The notes: generated by a model from the sequence alone, not told the origin. A stretch of 64,000 bases of DNA from Phycisphaerae bacterium (GCA_022072405.1 JAJVHX010000011.1:209416-273415), one strand, 5' to 3'; shown: positions 1 to 8,960, counted from the first letter of the stretch. A program made the numbers and translations.

Positions 1-87
1 CATATACCTCATCTGCGGGCCACGGCTACAGACCATACATCATAGCAGAGTCGGCAGTTATGAAAAATAGCGGCGTGACAGCGGCCA

Positions 88-495
88 TCACGGCTCAGTC
101 CGGGGGTGCAGGCGATACCATTTGGCGATCAGTCGCGGCAGGAACTCCTGCAGAACATCCTGATATTCCACCCGTGTGGGCGGTTGGGTTGAATGTGGAA
201 TGACGATCACATCGAAACCCGGAAATTGCTGGGCCGCCCGCAGCAGGCGAAAAGCTTCCCGGATCAAACGCCGGTGGCGATTCCGGACCACTGCCCCGCC
301 CAGTCGGCGGCCGACGCTAAGCCCTAGCCGGCACTGTTCTAAGCCATTGGCAGCGATATAGATAGTGGCTAACTGGCCTTGTTGACGACACCGTTGCTGG
401 TAGATTCGGGAAAAATCTGTCTGCCGAATCAGCCGAAATTTTCTTGGGAATCGGTAATTGTTTTTCACGACTAATAACATGATGCCAGTGGCCAC
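88..495 (-). CDS. rnpA: ribonuclease P protein component
   Basis: RnpA is the small basic protein of RNase P; it helps the catalytic RNA bind and cleave 5' leaders of pre-tRNAs. The 135-residue product has the family layout: an N-terminal [13 protein letters not shown] segment, a central [17 protein letters not shown] strand-helix region and the RNR signature helix ([15 protein letters not shown]), followed by a DVIVIP strand. The length is normal for the family. The listed start is GTG; an ATG at 480 and a GTG at 468 are alternatives and none has a clear ribosome binding site. rpmH, the usual upstream partner, is not in the roughly 90 bases before it, so the classic rpmH-rnpA pair is broken here. 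The next gene downstream would lie outside the window. Confidence 0.93.
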   Translation of the reverse strand: MATGIMLLVVKNNYRFPRKFRLIRQTDFSRIYQQRCRQQGQLATIYIAANGLEQCRLGLSVGRRLGGAVVRNRHRRLIREAFRLLRAAQQFPGFDVIVIPHSTQPPTRVEYQDVLQEFLPRLIAKWYRLHPRTEP

Positions 496-584
496 AATTG
501 TAAAGATTGTAATTTGAATAATATAGAGTGCTTGTCACTCAAACAGAGGTATCCTAAGATCAATTGACTAATAAGGGGCGCCTC

Positions 585-2513
585 ATGACTTCATTACAGC
601 GCAATATCCGCCAGACACAATTCCGGTTGGGAGTGAATGACTGGTTTTACGCTCTCGGCTGGTCGTTACTCGGGGCGGCAGGGGTCTGGTCGGTGGTGGT
701 GATTCTTGACCGTTTGTTCCAGTGGCAGTGGCCAAAAATTTTAATTTTGGCCGGCTTGGCTGCTGCGGTGCTGGCGGTGTCGCTGATCTGGGCCTGGGTT
801 CTGCGGAAGAATGAGTTGCAGGCTGCTGCAGCACTCGATGCGGCTGCGGGTCTGAAGGAACGGCTCAGCACCGGATTGTTCTGCCAGCCACTGGAAGACG
901 TTTTCGCCCGGGCGGTAGTTGAAGATGCCGAGTCGCTCAGTCAGCGCGTCAGTGCCCGCTCGTTCATTCGTTTTCGCTGGCCGTCGTCGCTCTCCTTTGC
1001 GACGGTGGCTATGGTCCTGGCTTTGATATTCAGCTACCTGCCGATTTCACCGCTGCAATCCACCGTGCAGGCGAATCAGAACGGTGACCAGAAAAATGCC
1101 GAAATCCGCAAGCAGGAAGTGCAGCGCATCCAGCGCGAACTTCAGCCGCTCAAGGAGCTGGCGGAGAAGAACCCGTCACTGAGCAGTTTGAAGGAAAAGC
1201 TCAAGAGCCTCGATGATCTGCCGATGGAAAAACTGCAGACCCCCGAAAGCGTTCGCAAGGAGGCGATCAAGAAAGTTGACGACATGGCTGACGAGCTGCG
1301 CAAGCAGCGCGATAACGCCAATTCCGAACAGCTCAGCGAACTGCAACGGATGTTCCGCAATCTCAAGTCGACTCAGCAACCTCAGACGCCGACGGAAAAA
1401 CTGACGCAATCATTGGCCAAGGGCGATTTCAAGAGCGCCCAGGATGCGATTAAGGAGATGCAGGAAGAGCTGGCCAAGCTGGAGCAGAAATCGGATCCGC
1501 AGAAAGCCCAGCAGATGGAACAGCAAATGAAAAACCTGGCGGATCAGTTGAAGAAAGCCGCTGAGCAGCAGGAAAAGAAAGATCAACTGCAACAGGAGCT
1601 GAAGCAGGCAGGTGTTGATGAGAAAACCGCGCAGAAAGCGACCGAGCAGCTCACCAAGCAGGATATGCAGAAAATGGCTGATCAGATGAAGAAGCAGGGG
1701 GCCAGTGATCAGCAGGTCAAGGAGATGCAGAAAAAGCTGGAGAGCATGCAGCAGGCCTGCAAACAGTGCAATAGTATGGGCCAGCAGATGCAGCAGGCGG
1801 CTCAGGCCATGCAACAGGCCCAGCAGGGCGAATCTTCCACGGGCGATGCCTCCGAACAACTGCAACAGGCGTCCGAAATGCTCAATAATATGGAGAGTAT
1901 GGAGCAGCAGATCTCTGAGATGGAATCGACTTTGGCGGATCTGCAGCAGATGAAGGATGAACTGGCCAATAACGATCAGAACCAGAATGGCGATCAGGGT
2001 GATGAATCGGAAGATGAATGTCCCAACTGCAATGGGCGCGGTTGCAGCCAGTGCAACGGGACCGGCAAAAAAGGTCAGGGTCAGGGCCAAGGCCAAGGTG
2101 AAGGTAAAGGCGGCGGCATGGGCAGTAAGGGCCAAGGTAAGGGCGGCGTCGCCGATGAGGAAGCCATTGACGTTCGCTTCAAGAAAGAACGTACCAAAGT
2201 CAACACGCTGCAGGGCAGCATCATCAGCAAACGCTTTGTCGATGGTGAACAGGTGAAGGGTGAGGTCACTTCGGATGAAGTGCAGTTGATTACCGCCGCC
2301 GAGCAGCAAGCTACCGATGCTGTCAACAAGGCCAAAGTTCCCAATCAGTACAAGCGCCTGGTGAAGGATTATTTTTCGCAGATTCGCCAGGAAATGAATC
2401 GTAAAGCTCCGGCAGAACCAGCCAAGTCTACTGAAGATAAGACTTCGGGTACGGACCAGGCGGATGGTGCGAAACCTGCGGACGAGGAAGCCGCGGATAA
2501 CACCACAGAATAA
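585..2513 (+). CDS. coiled-coil membrane protein with DnaJ-like cysteine motif, MoxR/vWA cluster
   Basis: A 642-residue protein of unknown function. It has two N-terminal membrane segments (about residues 22-41 and 51-73), a third at about 134-154, and then some 300 residues of Gln/Lys/Glu/Met-rich predicted coiled coil. At about 478-494 sits a paired CPNCNGRG / CSQCNGTG motif like half of the DnaJ zinc domain, followed by a Gly/Gln/Lys tract. The C-terminal 110 residues look globular (EEAIDVRFKKER to YKRLVKDYFSQIR), a pattern I associate with planctomycetal proteins next to vWA/MoxR genes. The ATG at 585 is chosen over a TTG at 564 because AAGGGG lies six bases upstream. It heads the forward cluster, so a membrane-scaffold or chaperone role with MoxR is possible, but this is inference. 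Confidence 0.8.
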   Translation: MTSLQRNIRQTQFRLGVNDWFYALGWSLLGAAGVWSVVVILDRLFQWQWPKILILAGLAAAVLAVSLIWAWVLRKNELQAAAALDAAAGLKERLSTGLFCQPLEDVFARAVVEDAESLSQRVSARSFIRFRWPSSLSFATVAMVLALIFSYLPISPLQSTVQANQNGDQKNAEIRKQEVQRIQRELQPLKELAEKNPSLSSLKEKLKSLDDLPMEKLQTPESVRKEAIKKVDDMADELRKQRDNANSEQLSELQRMFRNLKSTQQPQTPTEKLTQSLAKGDFKSAQDAIKEMQEELAKLEQKSDPQKAQQMEQQMKNLADQLKKAAEQQEKKDQLQQELKQAGVDEKTAQKATEQLTKQDMQKMADQMKKQGASDQQVKEMQKKLESMQQACKQCNSMGQQMQQAAQAMQQAQQGESSTGDASEQLQQASEMLNNMESMEQQISEMESTLADLQQMKDELANNDQNQNGDQGDESEDECPNCNGRGCSQCNGTGKKGQGQGQGQGEGKGGGMGSKGQGKGGVADEEAIDVRFKKERTKVNTLQGSIISKRFVDGEQVKGEVTSDEVQLITAAEQQATDAVNKAKVPNQYKRLVKDYFSQIRQEMNRKAPAEPAKSTEDKTSGTDQADGAKPADEEAADNTTE

Positions 2514-2646
2514 TCGGGTACGGATTTAGATCCAGCGGGGGCAGTCACTTGAAACCGCATCCCGCAATCGCATCGGCGTCCTGTTGTGTAGACGTGCAAT
2601 CATAAAACCACGCTGACCGAAATTTCCCCCAGACTACAGAGGACGG

Positions 2647-3597
2647 ATGTTGATCCAGGCGGTTCAATTTCCACGAGTGAGCAGTCAAAAGCTGCTGGTG
2701 GTCTGGCTGGTCGGTGTGGCGCTACTGAGCGGTGCGGGGTGTCGGCGGGAAGCAGGGCCCAACGGTGTGGTTCAGGCTTTCGGAACCACCGGGCTGGGGT
2801 GGGGCGATTTCAGTTATCCACGGGCCATCTCGATGGCGGCAGGCGACAAATTCTATGTCGTCGATAAAAGCGCACGAATTCAACGCTTCGACCAGGATGG
2901 TAAATTCGAAGTCGGCTGGTGGATGCCGGATTACAAGTCCGGCAAACCGGTCGGTCTGACGGTGCACCCTGATGGCCGGGTGCTGGTGGCGGATACCCAC
3001 TATCACCGGATATCGATATTCACCGCCGATGGCCAGTTGCTGGAAACGCGCGGCGGTGAGGGGGATCAACCGGGCCAGTTCCGCCTGCCGACCGACGTGG
3101 AAGTAGCGGCGGACGGGACCATTTTCGTCAGCGAATATGGCGGTAATGATCGCATCACTCATTTCACGGCGGATTGGCAGGTGATCAGCACCATCGGCGA
3201 AGTGCCGGTGGCGGGGATGCGCATTAATCGCCCGAATAAAATCGATCTCGATGCAGAAGGCAATATCTGGGTGGCGGATTCCTGCAACCACCGCATCGTC
3301 TGCTTCGCACCCGATGGTACATTTCTAACCAGTTTCGGCGAACTGGGTGACGGGGCTGGTCAACTGCGTTTTCCCTATGATCTACATGTCTGTCGCGATG
3401 GCACGTTGCTGGTGGCGGAATACGGCAATCATCGGTTACAGTGGTTCAATCGCGAGGGTAAATCGTTGCGCACTTGGGGCACGCCGGGTCGGGAACTCGG
3501 CCAGTTATATTCACCCTGGGGCGCGGCGGAAGGAGCCAATGGTCTGGTCTATATTGTGGATTCGCTGAACAATCGCCTTCAGATGGTGCGCCCGTGA
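2647..3597 (+). CDS. NHL-repeat lipoprotein
   Basis: A 316-residue predicted lipoprotein. A hydrophobic signal ends in the lipobox LLSGAGC at about residue 32. The rest is about six NHL repeats, each of the form P-x-DG-x-hh-VAD-x-x-NHRI-x-x-F-x-x-DG (for example VADTHYHRISIF, VADSCNHRIVCF, VAEYGNHRLQWF and VDSLNNRLQMV), which should close into a six-bladed beta-propeller. NHL propellers bind proteins, RNA or small ligands; no catalytic residues can be assigned. AGAGGA just upstream of the ATG is a good ribosome binding site. The stop overlaps the GTG start of the next gene (GTGA), so the two are probably translationally coupled and the propeller may work outside the membrane with the vWA protein. 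Confidence 0.85.
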   Translation: MLIQAVQFPRVSSQKLLVVWLVGVALLSGAGCRREAGPNGVVQAFGTTGLGWGDFSYPRAISMAAGDKFYVVDKSARIQRFDQDGKFEVGWWMPDYKSGKPVGLTVHPDGRVLVADTHYHRISIFTADGQLLETRGGEGDQPGQFRLPTDVEVAADGTIFVSEYGGNDRITHFTADWQVISTIGEVPVAGMRINRPNKIDLDAEGNIWVADSCNHRIVCFAPDGTFLTSFGELGDGAGQLRFPYDLHVCRDGTLLVAEYGNHRLQWFNREGKSLRTWGTPGRELGQLYSPWGAAEGANGLVYIVDSLNNRLQMVRP

Positions 3598-6500
3598 GTT
3601 CCATTTCGTTGACATTTGAACGGCCTGAATGGTTGTGGCTGCTGTTGACCCTGCCGCTGCTGGTGGTGGTGTCGTGGCGGGCGCTGCGCTCGCTGGACGC
3701 GCGTTTGCGTTTTACGGCGCTGACAGCCCGTTGCCTGGTGCTGGCGGTGCTGATCGCCTGTGCGGCCGGCATTGAATTTGAACACACCAACCGAAATCTG
3801 ACTGTTCTTTTCCTGCTCGATCGCTCCAACAGTATTCCCAAGGAATTGTACGGTGCCCAGGAGCAATTCATACGCGAGGTGGTCAAGACCATTCCCCCGG
3901 AAGATCGTGTCGGCGTGCTCACCTTCGATGCCCAGTCCTATGTCGAGCAGCTTCCGATGCGGGGCAATATTTTTATCGAAGTGCTGCCTGAAGGACTGCG
4001 TCCGGATCGGACTGATATCGCCGGAGCGGTGCGCATGGCTATGGCACTGTTCCCGCCGGACACCGCCAAACGCATTATCATTCTCAGTGACGGCAATAAT
4101 AACGTCGGCGATATTCTGGGCGAGGTACAGCGGGCCAAAGCCAGCGGCGTCGGGGTCGATGTCGTGCCCATGTACTATATCCGCAGCAAAGAAATTTATG
4201 CGGAAAAACTGGTCGTACCCAGTCTGGTGAAAGATGGCGATCTGGTGCCGCTGCGGGCCATTCTGATTAATCCCTCCAACATGCCGGTGAAAGGGACGAT
4301 CAGCCTGACACACAACAGTGAAGCCGTACCCTTGCCGGACGAACTGGCCCGGCAGACCCTGGAGCCAGGCCAAAATCTCATTGCCCTCAAAGTGCCGGTA
4401 CACGGCAGCAAACCTCATCGTTTTGAATTGGTCTTTCGACCCGATCAGGAGAGCGCAGATACCCTCCCGGAAAACAACCGGGCCACCGCCTTCACTTTTG
4501 TCGGCGGCGGGGAAAAAGTGTTGCTGTTGAGCCTGCGGGAGGAAGATGATCTGGCGCTGGTCCGGGCGCTGCAGGATGAAAAAATCGAGGTGGAGGTGCT
4601 GAATATTGCAGATGCCGAGGGCTTGGACCTGCTCGGTTTTATGCAATATTCGTCGATCATACTTTCCAACATCGGGGCCAACTGGTTCACCGATGAGCAG
4701 CAGAAACAATTGATCACTTACGTGCGGGAGATGGGCGGCGGATTGATCATGACCGGCGGCGATGAAGCCTTTGGAGCGGGCGGGTGGATCGGTTCGCCCG
4801 TCGAGGAAATCATGCCGGTTGATTTCGAGATCAAACATCGGCAGGTCATTCCACGCGGGGCACTGGCGATTGTCATGCACAGTTGCGAAATGCCGCGGCA
4901 GAATTTTTCCGCCAAGCAGATCGCCGCCAAAGCAGTGGAAACCATCAGCAGCAAGGATTATTTCGGACTGGTTTCCTACAGTCATATGCGCGGAGTCATC
5001 TGGGATGTGCCGATGCAACTGGCGACCAATAAAACGATGATCAAAACCGCCATCGACAAGATGGAAAACGGCGACATGCCGGATTTCGGGCCGAGCATGG
5101 AAATGGCGGTTACCAGCCTGATGCAGGTCAAAGACGCCGCCCAACGCCACATGATCATCCTCAGCGACGGAGACGCCTCGCCGCCCAGCCAGGCCACCAT
5201 CAACAAAATGGTCCAGAATAAGATCACCTGCAGTACGGTGGGCATCGGTTACGGCAGCCATGTCATGGAACCGACGCTGCGGCAGATCGCCACCGATACG
5301 GGCGGACGTTTTTATGCCGCCCGCAATCCCAAAGCGCTGCCGCAGATATTCGTCAAGGAATCCAAGGTGGTACGGCGGCCGCTGCTGATCGAAGAACCGT
5401 TCATGCCGCAGGTTTATTACGGTATGAGCGAAGTATGGACTGGTTTCCCGCTCGATGCGGGATTACCGCCCTTGAATGGCATGGTACTGACGTCGCCCAA
5501 GACCGATCCGCTGGTGGAGATGCCCTTGGTGCGAAAAACCAGCGAAGGGAATGATCCGGTACTGGCCCATTGGCGGGTGGGGTTGGGCAAGACGGTGGCC
5601 TTTACCAGCGGCTACTGGTCGCACTGGGGGGGCAACTGGACCCAGTGGTCGGGCTATTCCAAATTCTGGGCTCAGCTGGTTCGCTGGAGCATGAGCGAAG
5701 GCAAGCGCGGTAACTACGATGTCACCACCCGCCTGGATGGTAATGTCGGACGGATCATCGTCAACGCACTGGATGCCGATTCCAACTACCTGAATTTTCT
5801 GCATCTGCAGGCCGCCGTGGCCCAGTCGGACAGCGGTGAGATCAAGCAGATCAAGCTGACGCAGGTTGGGCCGGGACAATATGAAGGACAGTTCGATGTT
5901 AACAGTACGGGACAATATGTAGCCAATATCAGCGTAGTGGAGAATGGCGCCGCGTCGAGTGTCGCCCATACCGGCTTGGCGGTGCCCTATTCGCCGGAAT
6001 ACAAAGAACTGGCGGCGAATGATGCCCTGCTGCAGGAAATAGTCGATACGGCAGAAGGTAAATTATGGGATGTGGGTGATTTTCAAACCGCGCAGATTTT
6101 TCGGCACGATCTTCCGGAAACGCGTTCCCGCCAGCCGGTGTGGGAATGGGTGCTGGCCTGGGTGCTGTTACCGCTTTTTCTGATCGACGTAGCCGTGCGA
6201 CGGTTGGCATCGATGGTGGCGCTGTCCATTTTTATTGAAGTGCTGCTGTTCGTGGTGCTGCTTTTCGGATTGGGTGTGGTCTATCGGATGGGCTGGTCGG
6301 CGGTGTGGGGTACGCTGCTGGTGATTGCGTTTTGTGAATTGGTTGGCTGGAGCATCCGCTTTCGCTCGATCCGACCGGCTTTGGAGTTTTTTACTTCGAG
6401 TGTGGTGGCTTTGCGCGGTGCGGGGCATACCTCCGCCGGTTCATTGCAGCAATTAAAAGGAACACGCGAGCGGGTGCGCGATGAACGTACCGGGGAGGGC

Positions 6501-6800
6501 GAAGTCCGTCTCGATCCGCTGGAGGCTCGCAAGGTAAAACCGCTGACCCCGACAGAAAATGCGGACAGCGGTGTACGTTTTGATGTCGGCGATGAAGCGG
6601 CGCAACAACAGGCGGGCGATTTGCGCAGTGCGCTCGGCGGAGCAGCAACTGATGACACGCCCACGCCGAAAAAGTTTGTCCGCCAGCCGGAACAGAAGCC
6701 CGACGAAATGGGCGTGGAAAGCCCGATGGAACGACTCCGTCGCGCACGACAACGCGCCCGCGATCAGATGGACGACCAGGAAGGGGATAAAAAACAGTAG
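3594..6800 (+). CDS. membrane protein with two vWA domains flanking a glutamine-amidotransferase-like domain
   Basis: A 1068-residue protein. The GTG at 3594 overlaps the previous stop and starts just before a BatA-like N-terminus (FERPEWLWLLLTLPLLVVVSW). Two membrane segments lead into a vWA domain with an intact metal site (DRSNS, then DRTD and LSDGNN). Next is a flavodoxin/GATase-like region around VLLLSLREEDDLALVRAL and GGGLIMTGGDEAFGAGGW. The second vWA-like domain has a degenerate first motif (MHSCEM in place of DxSxS) but keeps LSDGD. Two or more membrane helices follow near residues 840-930, then a charged cytosolic tail rich in Arg, Asp and Gln. Members of this architecture occur next to MoxR and DUF58 genes in Planctomycetota. 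The substrate is unknown; the vWA domains probably bind partner proteins. Confidence 0.85.
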   Translation: MSSISLTFERPEWLWLLLTLPLLVVVSWRALRSLDARLRFTALTARCLVLAVLIACAAGIEFEHTNRNLTVLFLLDRSNSIPKELYGAQEQFIREVVKTIPPEDRVGVLTFDAQSYVEQLPMRGNIFIEVLPEGLRPDRTDIAGAVRMAMALFPPDTAKRIIILSDGNNNVGDILGEVQRAKASGVGVDVVPMYYIRSKEIYAEKLVVPSLVKDGDLVPLRAILINPSNMPVKGTISLTHNSEAVPLPDELARQTLEPGQNLIALKVPVHGSKPHRFELVFRPDQESADTLPENNRATAFTFVGGGEKVLLLSLREEDDLALVRALQDEKIEVEVLNIADAEGLDLLGFMQYSSIILSNIGANWFTDEQQKQLITYVREMGGGLIMTGGDEAFGAGGWIGSPVEEIMPVDFEIKHRQVIPRGALAIVMHSCEMPRQNFSAKQIAAKAVETISSKDYFGLVSYSHMRGVIWDVPMQLATNKTMIKTAIDKMENGDMPDFGPSMEMAVTSLMQVKDAAQRHMIILSDGDASPPSQATINKMVQNKITCSTVGIGYGSHVMEPTLRQIATDTGGRFYAARNPKALPQIFVKESKVVRRPLLIEEPFMPQVYYGMSEVWTGFPLDAGLPPLNGMVLTSPKTDPLVEMPLVRKTSEGNDPVLAHWRVGLGKTVAFTSGYWSHWGGNWTQWSGYSKFWAQLVRWSMSEGKRGNYDVTTRLDGNVGRIIVNALDADSNYLNFLHLQAAVAQSDSGEIKQIKLTQVGPGQYEGQFDVNSTGQYVANISVVENGAASSVAHTGLAVPYSPEYKELAANDALLQEIVDTAEGKLWDVGDFQTAQIFRHDLPETRSRQPVWEWVLAWVLLPLFLIDVAVRRLASMVALSIFIEVLLFVVLLFGLGVVYRMGWSAVWGTLLVIAFCELVGWSIRFRSIRPALEFFTSSVVALRGAGHTSAGSLQQLKGTRERVRDERTGEGEVRLDPLEARKVKPLTPTENADSGVRFDVGDEAAQQQAGDLRSALGGAATDDTPTPKKFVRQPEQKPDEMGVESPMERLRRARQRARDQMDDQEGDKKQ

Positions 6801-6849
6801 GGAACAGGCAACTGACAAAAAGGGATAGGCAACAGGCAATGGGCAGCAG
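6801..6849. repeat. degenerate heptanucleotide tandem repeat, block A
   Basis: Directly after the preceding stop codon the sequence divides into seven in-phase 7-base units: ggaacag, gcaactg, acaaaaa, gggatag, gcaacag, gcaatgg, gcagcag. The consensus is about GCAACAG, with one divergent unit. This resembles the short tandemly repeated repetitive (STRR) sequences known from cyanobacterial intergenic DNA. It is non-coding here. Confidence 0.6.
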
Positions 6850-6869
6850 AATGTCAAAGATTGAAAGTA

Positions 6870-6939
6870 TAACCTAGCGACTATTCACTAATTATGAATA
6901 ACTAAAGACTAACTACTAATTACTAATGACCAACTAATC
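6870..6939. repeat. degenerate heptanucleotide tandem repeat, block B
   Basis: Ten in-phase 7-base units run up to the moxR ribosome binding site: taaccta, gcgacta, ttcacta, attatga, ataacta, aagacta, actacta, attacta, atgacca, actaatc. The consensus is roughly AnnACTA. It has a different unit from block A but the same period, about 20 bases downstream of it. No gene is present in this gap. Confidence 0.6.
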
Positions 6940-6952
6940 ACTGGAGTTCATC

Positions 6953-7972
6953 ATGGCTGGTACCATAGATCCGCAGGTGGAGAAACTAACTCGCGAATTT
7001 CGCGGACAGTTTGAAAAAGTGAAAGGCGAAATTGAGAAGGCCATCGTCGGCCATGCGGAAATTATCGAAGGCGTGCTGACCGCGCTATTCGTCGGCGGCC
7101 ATGTATTGTTGGAGGGCGTGCCGGGACTGGGTAAAACTTATCTGATCCGTTCGCTGGCCCACGCGTTGAGTCTGAAATTCAGCCGCATCCAGTTTACTCC
7201 CGACCTGATGCCCGCAGATATCATCGGTACCAACATGATTCTGGAGGATCCGCAGACCGGCCGGCGGGAATTTCGTTTTCAGCAGGGGCCGATCTTCGCG
7301 CAGTTGGCATTGGCGGATGAAATCAACCGGGCCACTCCCAAGACCCAGTCGGCCATGCTGGAAGCCATGCAGGAACATGCCGTCACCGTCGCCGGCCAGC
7401 GCTATGCTCTGCAGGAACCCTTCTTCGTGATGGCCACTCAGAACCCCATTGAACAGGAAGGTACTTATCCACTGCCCGAAGCCCAGCTGGATCGCTTTTT
7501 CTTCAAACTGATCGTCAAATACTCCACGCACCAGGAAATGAACGAGATCATCAACCGTACCACCACCGGTTATCAGGCGGAAATCAAGCCGGTCATGCAG
7601 GGAGAGGAGATCATCCACGCTCAGAACCTGATCAAGCGGATTATCATCGCTCCGCATGTGCAGGACTATGTGATTCGGCTAGTGATGGCCACTCATCCCG
7701 GTGGGCCGGCGGCGGTGGGGCCAACCAACAAATATATCCGCTGGGGCAGCAGTCCGCGTGGTGCTCAGGCAGTGACGCTGGCCGCCAAGGTGCAGGCCCT
7801 GCTCGACGGCCGCTATAACGTCAGCTTCAAGGACGTGGAAAAGGTTTACCTGCCCTGCCTCCGCCATCGCTGTCTGCTGAATTTTGAGGGCCAGGCGGAA
7901 GGTATTGATGTCGACCAGGTTTTGACCGAAATCATTCAGGCGACCCCAACGATGAGCGGTGCTGCTGCATAG
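6953..7972 (+). CDS. moxR: MoxR-family AAA+ ATPase
   Basis: A 339-residue AAA+ ATPase of the MoxR type, a family thought to act as chaperones that assemble or activate partner complexes, often with vWA proteins. Walker A is GVPGLGKT (residues 55-62), Walker B is LALADEINRA (about 117-126), sensor 1 lies in FFVMATQNPIEQEGTYPLPEAQ-type sequence, and the LDRFFFKL arginine-finger region follows. The lid domain with LCLRHRCLLNFE-like sequence is at the C-terminus. GGAG lies six bases before the ATG. The gene is followed after 18 bases by the phosphatase/cytochrome-like lipoprotein. The DUF58 and BatA-like vWA partners that usually follow directly are about 3 kb downstream. Confidence 0.95.
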   Translation: MAGTIDPQVEKLTREFRGQFEKVKGEIEKAIVGHAEIIEGVLTALFVGGHVLLEGVPGLGKTYLIRSLAHALSLKFSRIQFTPDLMPADIIGTNMILEDPQTGRREFRFQQGPIFAQLALADEINRATPKTQSAMLEAMQEHAVTVAGQRYALQEPFFVMATQNPIEQEGTYPLPEAQLDRFFFKLIVKYSTHQEMNEIINRTTTGYQAEIKPVMQGEEIIHAQNLIKRIIIAPHVQDYVIRLVMATHPGGPAAVGPTNKYIRWGSSPRGAQAVTLAAKVQALLDGRYNVSFKDVEKVYLPCLRHRCLLNFEGQAEGIDVDQVLTEIIQATPTMSGAAA

Positions 7973-7990
7973 TTATTACGAGGAGCTAAA

Positions 7991-8926
7991 ATGCGTGTAA
8001 GAATCATCGGATTTTTGGGAATGGTCACAGTTGGGCTATTACTCGGTTCGGCCTGCCAGGAGCCTGTATGTCACCCGCCAACTGTCGAACAGCAGACTTT
8101 CAAGCAGGCCTATCCCGGACTGAAAAACGTTTCGCAGTTCAACGATCAGTTGATAAATGGCTCAGCCCCGGAGTCCCGCGAAGCCTTTGAGACGTTGCGC
8201 TCGATGGGTATCCACACGATTATCAGCGTGGATGGTGCTCGGCCGGAAGTGGAGCTTGCCCGGCAATTCGGTATCCGCTATGTCCATCTGCCCATCGGCT
8301 ATGACGGAATCACACCGGAGGAAGGGCGACAGTTGATCGCCGCTTATCGCGATCTGCCCAAGCCAATCTATCTGCACTGTTACAAGGGTCTGCATCGCGG
8401 ACCAGCCGCCGGCGCCTATATTCTGGTGGGGTCAGGGCAATGCCCAACGGAACAGGCTAAAAGATGGATGTTTCAGGCGGGCATGTCGGAGGAATATCCC
8501 GGGTTGATCGCCGCCGTCGAACAACGCCAGGTGGCCACGGTCGAGGAACTGGGTGCGCCGCGCGATGATTATCCCAGTGTGGCAAAGGTGGGCGGATTTT
8601 CACAGTTGATGTCGGGGGTGGCGCGCAGCGTGGATCATCTGAAACTGGTTCAGCAGGCGGGCTGGCAGACACCCGCTGATCACCCGGATCTCGCTCCAGC
8701 GAACGAGGGTAAAATTCTGTATCACTATTTTACGGCGCTGGCGGAGGAAGGGGCCCAGAACAATCGTCCCGCTGCTCTGCAGGAGGGGTTGACTCGGGCG
8801 GTGATCATAACCGGTGATCTGCTGCTGTTGATGGAGAGCGAGTCACCGCCGACTGCGGATCTGGATCAATTAATGGTGCGACTGGATCAGGAGTGCAAAT
8901 CCTGCCATCACGGATTTAGGAACTAA
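7991..8926 (+). CDS. lipoprotein with CX5R phosphatase domain and C-terminal CxxCH domain
   Basis: A 311-residue exported protein with two recognisable parts. The N-terminus is a signal peptide with a probable lipobox (LLGSAC). Residues about 40-180 look like a dual-specificity/tyrosine phosphatase fold, with a catalytic loop HCYKGLHRGPAAG giving Cys130 and Arg136 (CX5R). Residues about 205-311 are mostly helical and end in CKSCHHGFRN, a CxxCH haem-binding motif at the extreme C-terminus, as in cytochrome c'-type four-helix bundles. A haem-attaching domain agrees with an exported location. The general-acid Asp of the phosphatase is not certain. AGGAG lies upstream of the ATG. The fusion is unusual; substrate and redox role are unknown. 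Confidence 0.75.
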   Translation: MRVRIIGFLGMVTVGLLLGSACQEPVCHPPTVEQQTFKQAYPGLKNVSQFNDQLINGSAPESREAFETLRSMGIHTIISVDGARPEVELARQFGIRYVHLPIGYDGITPEEGRQLIAAYRDLPKPIYLHCYKGLHRGPAAGAYILVGSGQCPTEQAKRWMFQAGMSEEYPGLIAAVEQRQVATVEELGAPRDDYPSVAKVGGFSQLMSGVARSVDHLKLVQQAGWQTPADHPDLAPANEGKILYHYFTALAEEGAQNNRPAALQEGLTRAVIITGDLLLLMESESPPTADLDQLMVRLDQECKSCHHGFRN

Positions 8927-8960
8927 ACGGTAGTGATTGAGCTAACGGTTTTACCGGAGT

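Noticed and set aside
1..87. Possible start of a gene (for example yidD or yidC) downstream of rnpA
   Set aside because: Only four codons after an ATG at base 12 are inside the window, without a ribosome binding site.
1410..2309. 299-codon Leu-rich open frame on the reverse strand
   Set aside because: It is antisense to the Gln-rich coiled-coil gene; CAG-rich codons read backwards as CTG Leu explain its composition, and it has no family match or ribosome binding site.
3579..5261. 560-codon open frame on the reverse strand
   Set aside because: It mirrors the vWA protein, which has unmistakable motifs on the forward strand. The reverse product is His/Gln/Arg-rich and matches nothing.
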